DNA from: Gamarada debralockiae
Lineage: Eukaryota; Ascomycota; Leotiomycetes; Helotiales; Hyphodiscaceae
DNA length: 64,000 bases
Direction: 5' to 3'
Assembly: GCA_002803225.1 (NCBI GenBank)
Contig: NXFV01000939.1
Location: forward strand, 39,922 to 103,921
Shown: positions 10,530-24,137 of the stretch, piece after piece
How the letters are laid out: the number at the start of each line of letters is the position of its first letter
Position numbering within the stretch: the stretch's first letter is position 1
Position numbers and translations under genes: made by a program
The notes under the pieces: model-generated
The model's input: the letters and a program-made list of their open reading frames with translations, nothing else
Told to the model about the DNA's origin: nothing
Databases searched by the model: none

Positions 10530-12961
10530 TCATTGATGCATCATATAATTGCCATCATAACCCACACCTCCATCATCAAAATCCATATTTGACATCCCAT
10601 CAAACGGCATCTCCAGTCCATCCGGCAAATTCGACCACAACATCCCATCTAAGTCCCAAATACTCTGGTGATCAAGAAGTACCATGCCGTCCTCGTCCAT
10701 CATCTCCACTTGCCCTATATCCTGAACCTCTAACGATTGCAAATGCCCATTCATCCCATTTCCATTCCCATTGGCCATCACCTGAGGTCCCAGTTTCGGA
10801 CTTGCTTGCCGTGTCAAAGGCCTTTTGCTTGCCTCATACATCTTTGATACAACTTCCCTGCTTCGTCTGGCGGCAAGAGACCAGTCGGATAAGCCGTCCA
10901 TGGTTTCGATGACAATCTCAATCTGTTGCTGACATTCACGAACAAGTTGCGTGTTCCACGACTCCCAGAACATACTCACAAGCGGAATCATAGAAGCTTG
11001 ATACATGAACCAAACTCCATTCCACCCCAGCATCTGATTAGGGGTCCACTCCCTGGCAATATCCTCTATCGTTTGCTTAGCGATAACGCGGCATGCGTTC
11101 ACGGCCGCAAGATCCTCATTACTTGGTTGCCCGCCTTGACTTCCGCGGTTGGCTAGATTGAGGAGAACGGGCCGGTAAAGAACGATGCGGAGGTTTTGGT
11201 ACCGCCATTTCATGACGCAGCGAGCTGTGTAGATGGATTCTGGACACGGTTCCGTGGAGCGTAGGATCCAGGGGAGGTTCTCGTGCCAGGCGACCAGTTG
11301 GGCGTCGAGGTTCATGCGGTCTTCGGCGCGGAGGAGTGGTGATTGGGCCAGTACGTCTTGGATTTGGGTGGCTATTTTGCAGAATTTGATGTTCTCAGTT
11401 AGGGGTATTATGCCTGTGTGTTGGCCGATGGCATTCTGTGATCTATGTTAGTCGAGGTGACTTTGTATGTGACTTGGGAATGCTTACTAGGTCTTGAGTA
11501 TCTTCAGGAGATCGAATGGTGATTGCAGGTCCCCATCGCCCCATGGAAGGTCGGCCGAGAGTCGTAGATGCCCAAGTATCAAGACAGAACAAGCTCCACC
11601 ATGTCCTCCGTCTTTGCTCGATCATCAATTGGTTTGCGCCGCTTTGATCTGGAATGCCCTCCCTGTGTAGACCCATTGCGCAGGCCATCCTCAACGCAGC
11701 TCCAGAAATGGCGTTGGCCATGTTGGGTCTATTGATGTAGTGAAGATAGTACCCTCCCATCAATGCCAAGGCTTGCAATGTCTCCAAGTGACCGCTCCCA
11801 AAGGTATCAATTGGCAAATGCTCCTTCGCCCGGTTGTAGAAGTTGATATGATTATGATCGTCCGACTTATTCGCCACGATACTGCCCATTGCAAAGACCA
11901 TATTAAGCAAGGCGAGCCATGGAGCGTCATGCCGCCGTCCATTCAAGTAATCCGCCCTGAAAGAGGGTTCATCGAGCATGGGCACAAAGATCTGGACCCG
12001 ATTGAAGTAAGCATCGATCAGGGTCTGTCCTTCCGAGGACCATGCAATAGCCAGCAGACTTTTGACGGAACTCCCGGGTCGAGGTGTGGGGTAATTGCTT
12101 CCAGCATTCAGTTGCTTGTTGCCGCTATTCGCAGGCGCAAGAAATGACCGTAGTATCGGTGCAACCTTCAGCATCACAAGGAATGCGGCTTTGATGGATG
12201 TGGCACCTAGGTAGGAACTCTGCCGGTCCACTGACAATGATAATGCGTTCACATCATCCGCCTCGGCAGGTATTGGATCTCGGTTCCGTCTTTCCTCATC
12301 CCATTCTGTATCTTGGCTGGGTATTTGTTCGAGGTTGGCTAGGCTTCGGTCGTCATCTGAAGTAGGCGATTGGAAGTCCTGCGAATGCGGTGATGTATTC
12401 GAGCCCGACGGCGAGGTATTTGTGCGCGCGCCTTGAGACCCAGGGCGGTCGATGAGAGAAATGAGTTCTTGTCTAGACAGCGGCAGTAAAGATTGTGCAT
12501 CTCGAGTGGGGTACAATCGTTTGAGAATCGTCCGACATTCTTCTAGAGACTGGGATAGTGCATCCAGAGTCCTGAACTTCTTGTCAGCAGGGTTTTGCAA
12601 GTGCGAATGGAGCTTTCATACTTTCTAGATGGGATGACTCTTTGGCGATGTTTGTCGTAGAAGCACGGCTTGGGAGATCGGCATCCGAGGCATTGGCCGC
12701 AAGGCTGTCGACCATCGCATCGGATTTTGCGACGTTTGCATTCTGCGCATGCGTGTGGAGTGGTGATTCTTTTCGAGACGCCGTTTGTTGTGGGTTTGGG
12801 CGCGTTTTGAACCAGTTCTGATGTTTGCCGTTGTGGCGTCCCTTGACTACGATGCGAAAAAAGAAAGTTAGTGAGTGGGGTAATTCTTCAGCCAAAAACA
12901 GCACAGTTTATGAAACGTACAAGGTATGAAACATATTGGATTGCCCAGCAGAAGGAGACAT
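10530..12961 (-). CDS. Zn2Cys6 fungal-specific transcription factor
   Basis: Exons on the minus strand: 12921-12961, 12622-12846, 11488-12571, 10530-11435; 751 residues, introns 74, 50 and 52 bp. The Zn2Cys6 DNA-binding domain is at about residues 50-85: C-x2-C-x6-C-x5-C-x2-C-x8-C, seen as CAECKRRKIRC...PCGQC...PC, followed by the basic linker RQRVIPSRK. The middle (~250-560) is the fungal-specific transcription factor domain, with GAALRMACAMGLHREG and the RRRTWWSLFCLDTWAS motif. The tail is acidic and Asp/Met-rich. The ATG at 12961 is the first in frame after a stop near 13150; the frame between is open but lacks ATG, so a short upstream exon is possible. It resembles polysaccharide-utilisation regulators in the linker, but I cannot assign a target. 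Confidence 0.85.
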
Positions 12962-15419
12962 GAAGAACGGCTCGTAGTCCCCTTGGACGTACTCTCCAGC
13001 CGTCTCTGGAGGAGAGGGAAGATACGTGAAGTAAGTTGGGGAGAACGTTTTGGCGGTTCGATTGGGTTGATGGGGTTGGTTGTGGATAGGAGCTTGGGGT
13101 CTCTGCGGGTATGCAGAGGCGTCCAAGTGGTAGCGGAGAGCGTGCTGGAGTTATGCCGTTGCGGGGAACTTCTTTAGGCCTTCTAGCTCTGCCCCCAACG
13201 CTGGATGGTGAGATACTTTGACAAGCCGGCAGGTCTAAAATGCTGATGGGCTGTATCAAACTTGCCGATCTGGCCACTTGTGAATCAACCAGACTTGTAA
13301 GTCCTGAAGACCCCCTTTTCGAAAAGGCTGACTTGGAGCGGCTAAGCGGTACGGCACGTTGTGGCGTCAAAGGCACTCAATGAAAGTGGAGATGGCAGCG
13401 GCAGTAAAGCTTGTTCACTTATTATTGATATGATGTGGATCCAACAAGAGGCAGATATGGACGAGGATTGTTGTTGTACATATGTACTTGAGCGGCGTGC
13501 AGATGTAGAGGGTTTCTCCTTTCCCAGTTATGTCTGTGGGGTTGGATCCAAGAAGTTGGGAAAGTACTCGACTTATGTATCTTTATGGAAGTGGCATATA
13601 AGGGTTGTAGGAATAGGGTAGTGTGACGAACTAAGTGGTGCATTCTGATTACTTTAATACTTTACCCTGGTCTTTTTACATACACATGGTCGAGAATTAA
13701 GTTATGAGGGTTGATATCATTCTTGGGATTCATTAAGTGTGGAGTGGAGAATCACTATACCGCGGAGAGACTTTGGACCAGGGCATGCCGAGAGGTTAAA
13801 AAAGTGGTACTTAGAAGAACAAGGGTGCGTGCCAAGGCGGATTAGTTCTCAGATGACAAGATGATTGATGGGAAGGAGGGCCGTTTGGAGGGTTTCGTGA
13901 CTTCCACATCCCGCATCGATCCGTTGAAGATACATAATTTTTCTCGACCTGTCCCTTTTCATCTGATCCGCCCCCAGTCACTCCAGCTTCTCCACATTCA
14001 TGTACCCCTGCCTTCTTTCTGATACTACACCAAATCGATGGTTAGCGCTATTCATCATTTCTCCGCCCGCCCGTGGGTTTGAGATGCAATGCCATGCTTG
14101 ATGAACCCTGCATATGGGGATCTTCCACGTGTCGAATCGGCCCTAGCTTTGATCAACCTCCTCGACGCTACTGTACTACTTGGATCTTGAGATGTTCATT
14201 CTGAGAGGCTAATCCATCAAAGAACAAACTCCTCATGAGACCATTTCTCTAAGCGAACCTTGTTGTCCCATGCCTTCAAGTGGGATATCGAATATCAAAC
14301 TACGGTAAACTTGCACCAGGATCAGCACTCAATCGCTCATTCAAACTCCATCGCTTGAGTTCGTCTGAATTCGTCAATTTCGTCGATAGTAGAATCCTTT
14401 GAGGAGCGCGTGCACTGTTCTTCAGCGGTCCCTTCCGTTTTTGATATCTTTTTTATCTCTGAATAGATGAAGTGGTGAATCGGCTCCACATCAAGCGACT
14501 TGTCTGAACTATGAGCTGCTTCCTCCAAAACCAGACCACTGTGTTAACTACTGCACATAATATCGTATTCGCCCCTGAAATCTTTAGTCCTTTATATATA
14601 TGTATACCTCAGGAGGAGATTATAAAACGCCCTGCTGGGTTGGAAGCCAAAAAGGACGCGCGTAGAAGCTGCAACAAGCATTCGCAAATCTGGAGGGATG
14701 GAATCCAGGTTCACCTGGGAACAGGATATTTCTCGTGGCTCTTGCTCATTGGTAGAGGTTATTCACGGACAATTACTACCTGCTGTTGAGGCGTTGAAAG
14801 CGAGGATCAAAGTCAGGATTGTAGGACCCCCAAATATCGAGCAGCGCCAATCGAGGCTGGAATTTCCGCTTTGGAACATACGAGCGCCGACCCGGCATCC
14901 TCGAAGCTTATGTTCCTGCGCCTAGCGTGGTGTGCCTGTCGCTTGTTAAAATTTTAAGGATGCGGGGCACGCAGGCTGAAACGCGGGGGGATCTTCGCAA
15001 CCTTGCCTACTCTATATCAGGGCCCAGTAGGTTTGAGTCGGGGTTGCCATTATCAGCCTTTAGTTATACCCTCTGACAATAATTCACTGGACTTGATCGA
15101 CTTATTGAAGCTGTGTTAAGAAGTCTTCTGGGCTCCAAGTGCCAGTTCGGCTCAATGAGTGGGGAGAAATACATGCCATTAGGCACTTTATCCGAGATTC
15201 CATCGTTTTATCCAGCGAATGGTTGTGTGTACCAAACTTCGCAAATCATGGCCTTTAATATTTCCCATACCCTTATGACTAATTCGAACCCCTGTATATC
15301 AAAAATGTTGTTCCTGGCACCTAGTTTGAGAAGCCTCATGCCACGAACGACCTCTTCAAGAAAAGATCCCCCACCTTTCTGGCCGTCAATCTTCAATGCT
15401 ATCCACACTTTCACAAGCA
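12962..15419. other. Intergenic, nothing recognised
   Basis: 2.5 kb holding the promoter of the Zn2Cys6 regulator and the 3' flank of the carboxylesterase gene. Short frames (for example 14337-14528 minus, 15113-15451 plus) have no domain features or splice support. I see no RNA gene or repeat. Confidence 0.4.
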
Positions 15420-17160
15420 TCATGCCAAAAGTTCCCTGTCAATCGTGTTGATGAACGCGATCCCTTCTTTCCTGAATGTATCAGGCTCCACATATGAGAG
15501 GTTGGAGTTCAACACCATGTTCTGCGGGGTCGCAAGATCATAGCGTGGCCAATAAGGCAATGTACTATTCCCCTTGCTTGTGTTGGGATCAAGGTCGTTG
15601 ACGAACGAGATGTATGCTTTTCCGATGTTGTGAGATAGAGCGGTGTAGTTCTCATACTCCGGCAAAGGACCCAGAGCGCCAGAGATGTTCTGGAAGCTGA
15701 AGACCACGTTAACAAAATGTTGTGCCCCTGCGGTGACAGCTGCATTCCACAGTGGGGTATCGAAACGATAGCTGAATATCGGAAGGCCGGCTTCAGTGAA
15801 CTCTTGGCACATCTTTCGTCTGCCCGATATCATGACAAGGTCTCCCGCTATGGCACAATCTCGCCGCCATTGAAGCCCTTTGCTTGGGAATATGGTTGCA
15901 TTTGTGATGTAGTATGGTGGTTCGTGCGCGGGATCATTCGGGTACAGCTCGAGAAGTTTGCGAGCAGTTGGGGGAGAGATTGCGTATGCTCTGTAAACGA
16001 GGAGATTATTGAAAATGGCCGTCTCATTGTCCAACCCTGAAACTCCAAAGCTCGTACCCTCGTCACTATTGGCTCCGATTAGGAGGGGAATGTGAATGAA
16101 CTTCCCCGCTGCCATCAATGTGCTCGGGTAAGCAGTGAGAAAATCTCCATCGACCAAAGGGTTCCAAGTTTGCGACACATGGGCTTCGTAAAGTCGGTCT
16201 GAAGTCAGGTTTCGTAGACAGGCAAGCTGATTTGGGACGGAATAGCAGCCGGTCGTCCGAGTGAGGTTCTCCACAGGTGAAGTGTAGTATGCCAAAGGTT
16301 CCAATTGCGCTCCTACAATACCACCAGATTCCATGATCGCTGCGTGGAACAAGTTGTCGTTCCTTCCGTCATATGAATGCAAATGTAATCCGATGCTCTG
16401 AGCTCCAGCAGATTCCCCCCAAATTGTGATCCGATTTGGATCCCCACCAAAGGCCGCGATGTTCTCTTTGATCCATCGCAAAGCAAGCCGTTGGTCGAGA
16501 AGACCAGCATTTGAATTTCCTTCTGCCAACAATTGTGGAGTTTGGAGAAAACCCCAGACGCCAAGACGGTAGTTCATGGACACTTCAGCAGTTAGTTCAA
16601 GATCATGCGAAATATATTCTGGGAGAATACCTGTGATGACTGGTTTTCCAATTTGTTGGCCCACATGGGTAATGCCGGAGAGATTGTATTGCGGATCTGC
16701 TGTTGAACCGGTATAGAGACCGCCGCCATAGATCCAAACCAGAACTGGAAGTCTTTCATAGGAAGTTGTTCCAGCCGGCCGAATGACTTCGGGATCACTT
16801 AGCAAAGCCTTTGCGCCGAGGTTGAGACGTACCATTCAAACTTAGACAGTCTTCAGAGAGTGAAAAGTTTGTCCCGTACTGATAACAACTAAACCCATAT
16901 TCCGTGGCATTTCGAGTTCCAGTGAAGCTGGTGTTCAGCGACTGTGGACGAGCGAATCGAAGGGGTCCCAAAGGAGGGACGGCATACGGAATGCCCAAGA
17001 ATTGATCTTGCTGCCACTCAGCAACATATTTCCCAACATACGTGCCATTTGCAACAGTCGCTGATGGAGCATCGAGATTCACAGCGTCGCAATTGGCAGC
17101 TCGTAGAAACAAAGACGCAGATATAATAACCACAACCGAACGGAACATTCTTGATCCCAT
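15420..17160 (-). CDS. Secreted type-B carboxylesterase/lipase
   Basis: Exons on the minus strand: 16833-17160, 16631-16786, 15420-16582; 548 residues, introns 46 and 48 bp. An N-terminal signal peptide ([21 protein letters not shown]) points to secretion. Alpha/beta-hydrolase landmarks of the type-B family are in order: [25 protein letters not shown], the oxyanion loop [19 protein letters not shown], the nucleophile elbow GESAGA, the acidic residue region [10 protein letters not shown], and the likely catalytic His in [11 protein letters not shown]. It hydrolyses ester bonds; the substrate cannot be read from sequence. Many N-x-S/T sites fit a glycosylated extracellular enzyme. The second intron was inferred because its removal restores the usual [13 protein letters not shown]; translated through, it adds 16 atypical residues. 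Confidence 0.9.
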
Positions 17161-18477
17161 AGTGCCCTTAGAATATGCTCGTTCTCTCCTTTTTGAACTT
17201 GATTCTCTAACTGAAGAGTGATTGGAAAAAGAACGAAGAAAGCTGGGTTGCAAAATGAAATAATTCCAATACCCACATTACATCTCCTCATTCAATTATA
17301 AATTCTTAGTGGCCTCATTACTCTTTCGGAATATGAGGAACAGTCAACAATGTTGAGGAAGAGTCGCTGACCAACAGAATTGGCGCATCTCAACTGGACG
17401 GAAAAATACGCGGGGCATAATGGATCCGGAGAAATTGCCAATCGAGGGGGATCGGCATCCCCCCCGCATGTCGGTAGTTCAAACGGAGAGAGTTGAAATA
17501 AAAGATATCAATTCTCTAAATCAGCTCGAGCGATCAAGAAAAGATTCTTCGAAGAGCCAAAATCTTTGCTCATATCATGCAAGTCCAATTGCTCAATCAG
17601 AATGCGTACGTCTGGCTCTTGTTTTTCCCTGCCTATTTCCGATTGCCAAAGTAGACGGAGAGATGATGTCTTATGTTGTGCTATAATATGCGGTATTTGG
17701 GGACGAACGAAAGGTAGTCCAAGGAGATACATTTCAAGCAATATGAACAACACTCATCAAGCTCCCAACAAAGTCCATGAGTAGCTTCGAGTCCAGCGCA
17801 GTAGTCCATAGAGCGCACCTAAGCGAGGTCCGCAATGCTATGACCAGCAGATCCGCTTGTGGGACTTCGAGGGTACCACGAGTAGCATCTGAGAAGCCAC
17901 CAAATCCGACCAAATCCATAACCTCTGGTGATGAAATCTTCCATAACATCTCGTCCCGCGTTGATTGCCCGATTCTGCTCACTGGAGGCGGTTCTGAGGA
18001 CAAGCAATGGCCCAATCATACCAACGAGAGCGACGATGGCTAGAAGAACTGCAACTTAGGTGTCAATGGTGCTAAGTAGACTGACTGTGTCGACTATGAT
18101 TGATGGAGGACGAACAATTGAGATTGATGCCATGGACGTGTAAAATAATCACGACATATTGAAAAAGCAACTTTGCACTTGTGGACGAGGGCTGAATGAG
18201 GCTGAAAAAAATGGCAAGATGGCGCCACTCGCGTGCTGGGAAGCTTGAGGTGGTCATGGCCACACTGAACATTGGAATTCCGAATCGAAGTACTTGTCCG
18301 GACTGCTGTATAGTAATCGAGTTCGCATCGGATGCGACGCAATGGTACGGACAGATCATACCCGTCCGTCGTGGTCCTCAATGCTTCTAGCAACCGTGAC
18401 ATGTCTTACGCATTCGAGAAATCGGCCATGATAAGAGTCCCAATCATCATTCTTAGCCCGTCAAAAGGACCAGCGTC
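17161..18477. other. Intergenic, nothing recognised
   Basis: Promoter side of the carboxylesterase gene and 3' flank of the Dcc1-like gene. Short overlapping frames on both strands (17420-18402) show no recognisable domains. Confidence 0.4.
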
Positions 18478-18959
18478 TCATCCCTTCTTCTCCGCCCTAC
18501 TCTTCGCAAACTTCTCATGCCATTTGTTGATCTTGGGCGCGGCCTTCACAATACCGTCGGCCTCTTGAATGACTAACTCAATTGTGTCCTCAATCTTCGC
18601 AATACTCGTCACTGACGGTTGAGGTATGAACGTGGTGGCATCGTCTGCCTGTGTAGGGCCTGTTTTGGAGGATTTTAGGACCATGATAGGGTTCGAGGTA
18701 TTCTTCTGGCGCATTTGGTATTTCTTGTCGCCCGAGCTGAGGACGGCGTATCCCGGAGTGGTAGCAGTCGGTGCGGAGGAGGTTATGGTAAGCCTGGCAC
18801 ACTGTTAGTCAATGACTTGGCCGCGACTTTGGATGCGCACGTTGGAGGGTTGTCGGATTCAAGGGCAGCTAGGAGCTCGGGAGGAAGCTCTAGCAGCTTG
18901 AAGGGCTGTTGCAAGTGGCTTGCTGAGAAGGGGATATCCGTAGTGTATTGGGTTGCCAT
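18478..18959 (-). CDS. Short protein resembling the N-terminus of Dcc1
   Basis: Exons on the minus strand: 18841-18959 and 18478-18793; 144 residues, one 47-bp GT-AG intron. The protein contains QQPFKLLELPPELLAALESDNPPTLTI and KKYQMRQKNTSNPIMVLKSS, which resemble the N-terminal part of Dcc1, a subunit of the alternative clamp loader Ctf18-RFC acting in sister-chromatid cohesion. Known Dcc1 proteins are about 350-400 residues; this one ends with a lysine-rich tail (KWHEKFAKSRAEKKG) and a stop, with no continuation found downstream. It may be a shortened form, a paralogue with only the N-terminal domain, or a gene whose rest was lost. It is divergent from the BUD3-like gene 536 bp away. Confidence 0.6.
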
Positions 18960-19495
18960 GTCCGATGATTGCGTTGCGCCTCACGAAATCCAGGTCAAAG
19001 AAATCTAAGTTTGTATTTCCTTCCAGATCTGGAGTCGGTGTTTCGAGTTGAGAGGTTGGGCGATTTGGCGGGGTCAAAGACAAGTGCGTTCCGTGTTGAC
19101 GTCGCCAGATTCAGCCAATCATCGCGTGTCAAAAAATTTCCGAATGCAGCACCTAAAGATAGAAAGACAAGCTCAATCCTTGATACTTCTGCAGAAGGCG
19201 TGCGATGATTTGTGTGTCTGGATGACAAGAAAGCCCTGTTTGGAGTATCTTCTGCATATGCACATGTACCGCAAAGAAATCCGTTGAGGAGAAAACGCGG
19301 GCAAAGACCTCGACGCGTCTTTTGTTTTCTTCTTATCCAGTCAGATGTGCCACTCGAAAAGATTCACCACGCCCACCAACACGGAGCAGCACAACCATCC
19401 ATTACACCCCTATCGTTCAGGGCTCTTCGCCATGAAGGTGGCCCATTAATTGACCCGGACTCACCATCGACCTAAGCATTGTTGACGACTTCACG
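18960..19495. other. Divergent promoter region (Dcc1-like / BUD3-like)
   Basis: 536 bp between two start codons facing away from each other. It must contain both promoters. No distinct motif stands out. Confidence 0.45.
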
Positions 19496-22400
19496 ATGGT
19501 TCGAGTCGCCGACGACTTGGCTTTGTCGCAAGACGAAGTCAACCTTTACTATACCACCGATGCACTGGTAGCAAACCTGCCAGTGCTGGTGTTCCACGGC
19601 CCTTCCACGACGATCAATTCGACCCTCAACAGCTCCCGAATCCAAGTCCACGTCTTCACCGCCGCTGGCTTTCAAAGCTACCCTCGAATCACAGTCTCAC
19701 CGAACTCCCCCTTCTACCAATCCGTCAACCACCTACCGCGAGATAAACAAGGCGATGAGATATGCAGAGGACTCGCGTTTGGCCTGTTGAAGTATTTCAA
19801 GGAGCTGCCAGAGGTCGTCAAAACCGGCTTGATTCTTCAATCTGCTAAATCTCGAACCAAACGTCCTGGATCGGCCCCTACACTCTTCGGCGAACAACAT
19901 GCGGCAGATCTTGCGGCTTCGATGGTCAAGGTGGAGAACATGGGAGAGGTCATACAGGATATTGAGGCGGCTTTGCGACCCCAGAACATCAACCATGTGG
20001 ACATCGACCTTGTTCTGCCGCCGGGATCCATCTCACCTTTGCAACCGCATGACGTAGCGGATGTTGAGGAGGACATTGAAGATGAAGATTTCTTCGACCC
20101 CACATTAAAGCAGTATGGCTCATACGCTCCTCTGGTCAAGCTTTTTGGTGAGGTCGCATTTCTCCCTACGTCGAAGCTTCGTCGAGCTCCCTCGAAGCCT
20201 ACATCGCTCAACAGAAGCAAATCATTTCTGAAGGACCAGAAGATGTCACTACGTCGGGAGATGGGGGAACTGGTCGACACAGAGGAACGTTATGTGATCA
20301 AGATGCACGAGCTGGTTAACCATATTGCGGATGACTTTCGAGACAGGGCCAAGAATCGAGCATTTGGAAGCTTCAGTCCCTCGGACCAGGACCTACAGAA
20401 GCTGTTTCCTCGATGCTTGGACAGAATATTGCAGGTCAATTCGGCTTTCTTGGCTGATATCCGCAAGGTAATGGATGAAACTGAAGAAGATGCTATGCAA
20501 GACCTGGAAGCACCTCTTGCAAGTTCGACTGGCTCTCGCTATGGAGGCACTGGACGACTGAAAGACCCGACTGGCGCCCTTGCTTTTGCCAAGGTATTGC
20601 TTGAGTGGTTTCCTCAATTCTCCGATTGCTACCAAGAATACATTCGCGCCAGTCAGGAGTTTCCACAAATCATCACTTCATTCATGAAACAGCAGTCAAG
20701 CTTTTCTCAACGGGTCCAGCAAACTGGAGAACAACGTCTTCGCTCAGCGGTAATCGAACCAGTACAAAGGCTGCCTCGATACAGTCTCTTCATTGACAAC
20801 ATTGTCAATTACCTCCCAATTTCCCATCCTGCTCTCCAGTCCATGCTCAAGGCTAGAGACATCATTACCTCAATATGTTCGCTCGACCCACCAGAGACGG
20901 ACCAGTCACAAGTTGTCAATCGCCTTCGACATTTGATTGAGTCATGGCCATCGTCACTGTATCCTCAAGGTCGTCTCATCACAGCAGTCGATTTTGCCGA
21001 GCTTCCAGCTCCATTTCATACCACAATCTCTCCCCATTTTAGGGACGGTATGTTCCTTCTGTTTGCCGACTGCCTCGTGGTCCTCAGGAAGAATGGAGAT
21101 GGTAATTTATCAGCCCGAGGACTCACGGCCGAAATCGAAAAGCCATCTGCAGCCGTTATGATGGCTTCTGTGACAGCTGCTGCGGGTGGACAAAGACATA
21201 TGTATGATCTTTCATTCGCTGGTTGGCATGTACTGGGTGACATACGCTTTACAATGTCTGATGATGGCCGCATTGTCTGGATGACATCTGTCCACGAATT
21301 GAGGGACCCAGGAACTGGTCGAGAGCGTACTGCTCCTGGTGCTACAGTCAGAGCATTCGTTCTACAAGGCGGTTATGAAGGCAAGGCAATCAAGTTGACA
21401 GAAGAGGTCATCAAAGCTAGGATTGAGGGGAGATTTTCCGAAAGTGAGCGAGAGACCGATAAATGGTGCCTTCGATCGATTAAATTGGCGGCTGTTGGAG
21501 TCAGTCTTCACACTGCTGTTTTCGAGGAGGGTATCGACAAATTGGTTGAAGGCCGAAAGGAACCAGCTGTGATCCGCATAGTTGTTGATCATGAGAAGGG
21601 TACGAAGGGTGCACCAGTCGGCCACTATGGAGTTGAAATCGTCGCAAATGTCGTAACAATGCCTGGCGGTATGAAATATAGGTTGGAAGTTGATGGACTC
21701 AATGACAAAGTCTTTGTTGATGAAGTTGTCACAGAACACATCCTTCCAACCTTTGTCAAACGAGGTAAGTAATCTCTTTATGGGTAAATCTTCTTCGTGT
21801 GCTTACAAGAATGCTTCAGCTGTCGATTTACTCCGTGCGCAATACCATCCCATCAATCCAGTTTTGACGGCGCCTTTCATCTCGTTTCATTCGAAGACCT
21901 TGAAATCAATGCGAATAACTGCCGAGGGTGACAGCTCGAGATCATTCAGACCCCCATCACCTGTTAAGATGCTCTCCAGTTTCCTCAATGGTGGTTTCAA
22001 CAGTTCAACCACTTCCTTCAGCAACTCTGGCTCTGCTCACGCAAGTCCTCCGAAGCAGCAACGGACCCCGATACTAGGCAATATTCCTTCGATGTCACCA
22101 GGTGTGACGAGAACCAACAGCAACAAATCAACCCATTCGATCCAAGACGTTGATGGCCGAAGCAGTGTCCGCGCAGGAAATGATAGGCCAGTAAATCCTC
22201 TAGTCCGACTGGAAGAGACCTTCACTGGCTACATTGCTGCTCTGCAATCCCGTAAAGGCAATGTCGTGGGTAGAGTACTGAGAAGTCGAGGCAACGCAGA
22301 CGAATTGGCTATCAATGCTTTGTACAACACCTTCATCGAGAATCCTTTAGATACTCGAGCAGCCTCGGAGGTTTCTGTTGATATCATCTTTGTGGCTTTT

Positions 22401-24137
22401 GAGAAGTATCTCCGAATGGCATGGAAGGATCAGATGGGCCAAGTCATGTCGTTGCAAACTCTGGATGCTTTGCAAGAGAAAGCACTGAAGATGTATCCTG
22501 GGGACTTCGCAGACTATGTTAAAATGGTTTTCGGCGAGATGGCCCCTCAGAACAGACGAGCCTTCATCGCTATTATCAAATTGCTGGCTGATCTCCTCGA
22601 GGGCTGTGGCAATGATGGAGACCGAGGAGTACTCACGGCTGCTTTTGCAGAACTTCTGGTCGTCGATGGCAATCCGCATGATTACATCAACTTGTTGGAC
22701 CGTATGGTCGAAGATTCAGACCGGTTGTTCGATGATATTGGCCCTGGAGCTGTTACTGGCCTCAATGGAAGTCTGAGCTCTAGATATGGATCAGTCTCCG
22801 GTAATCGGTCTAATCACTCTGCCACCGGATCCTTGACGTCAAATGCATCTTCCTTACGACGAAGATTCGATACATTGTTACGACAAAACAGTAACAAAGC
22901 TGATTCTGAAAACCGTCCTTCAGTGTGGCGTACATTGAGCAAGACAAGTCGGAGCGCTGCTACTGGCGAGCAGATGGCCTCGTCAAGTCTTTCCAACGGC
23001 TCCCACAATCGGTCAAGATCCATCGAACCCAACAACAGACGTCCAGCCTCTCGTGATAGACCTACAGTTCTAGGTGCATTCGATGAACGGCCTTCCAGCT
23101 CCAGTGGCCAACCATCCAGACTCAGTACTATCGGCGCATCCCCGCCTCCATCAGAGACAAAGGAGACTGTGAAGACCCTCAAGAAGAAGCGACGAAGCTC
23201 TCTGTCTGATCTGAAGGCCTTGATGGCCGCTGCGACTTTAGGAGGAAGCTCTCCACTGTCATCATCACCGGAAAGAAACAGCAAGTTTAACTCGCCGCGA
23301 ACTCCATCTCCGAGCAAGCTTCCAGTGGCTGGTGGAATCACTGACAGAAGTCGCTCAGCCATACCTAGGACAGGCTCACCGAACCAGAAGGAGAATACAC
23401 CCATGGGCTCCGCAGCCCGAAATATTGGCAACCTGACTGAGCGTCCTCAAAACATCATGTCGCCTTCAGACGTCGTTGTGAAGGACTTATGGTCAGGCAA
23501 AGGACATGCCAAGACCACCTCCCTGTCTTCCAACATCCCAACTCTCCGACGTGACCGAGCCCCCTCAACCTCAAGACCAACAAGCGGCCCCTCCAAATCA
23601 CCCCAAAAGCTTCGCCTCCAAAGCCCACAGAAACTCAGAGAACGTCTCCAGAACGAAGCCAAAGCTATCAACGAAGCCGAGACATCCCTGCAAAACGAAC
23701 TCTCCAAAATCGGCGAAGAAATGGCCAAACTCAACGCAGGCTCCTCCTCCATCCGACCCCAAGATCTCGAGAAGCTATCCGCAACTATGAAAGCCCTCGA
23801 ATCCAAGATCCCCGAAATCGTCAAAGAGCTCACAGCACGCAATGAGAAGATCAAAGAGGACCTTGAAAAATCGTTGCAAGCATCGGAGTTTAAGGTTAAG
23901 GGACTGGACCAGTTGTATAAGGAGAGCAGTGCTGAGAACGAGCTGCTGTACGAGAAGTTCAATGGGGAGTTAGGCAAGATTGTTAAGGCGCTGAAGGGGA
24001 AGGGGAAGGAGGATAAAGAAGAGTTAGTGGGCAAGTTGAAGGAGGCATCTGAGGAAACTGCGAAGTCGAAGAAGGAGAATGCGAGGTTGAGGAGGGAGAT
24101 TTTGACGTTGAGGACGTTGTTGAAGGGTAATGAGTAA
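19496..24137 (+). CDS. BUD3: Bud3-type RhoGEF (DH domain, PH-like region, coiled coil)
   Basis: Exons 19496-21764 and 21820-24137; 1,528 residues, one 55-bp intron. The N-terminal ~230 residues (DEVNLYYTTDALVANLPVLVF and following) look like the conserved N-terminus of filamentous-fungal Bud3. A DH (RhoGEF) domain spans ~250-465: LRREMGELVDTEERYVIKMHEL at the start and VQRLPRYSLFIDNIVNYL in the conserved third helix. A PH-like region follows (~490-640), then a long Ser/Pro/Arg-rich disordered part and a C-terminal coiled coil (~1360-1525) with Lys/Glu heptads. DH domains load GTP on Rho GTPases; Bud3 of Neurospora and Aspergillus acts on Rho4 at the septum. The Bud3 name rests on the N-terminus and length and is less sure than the RhoGEF call. 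Confidence 0.85.

Noticed and set aside
16583..16630. Reading through as extra coding residues of the carboxylesterase
   Set aside because: GT-AG borders are present and removal restores the conserved [11 protein letters not shown]; kept as an intron.
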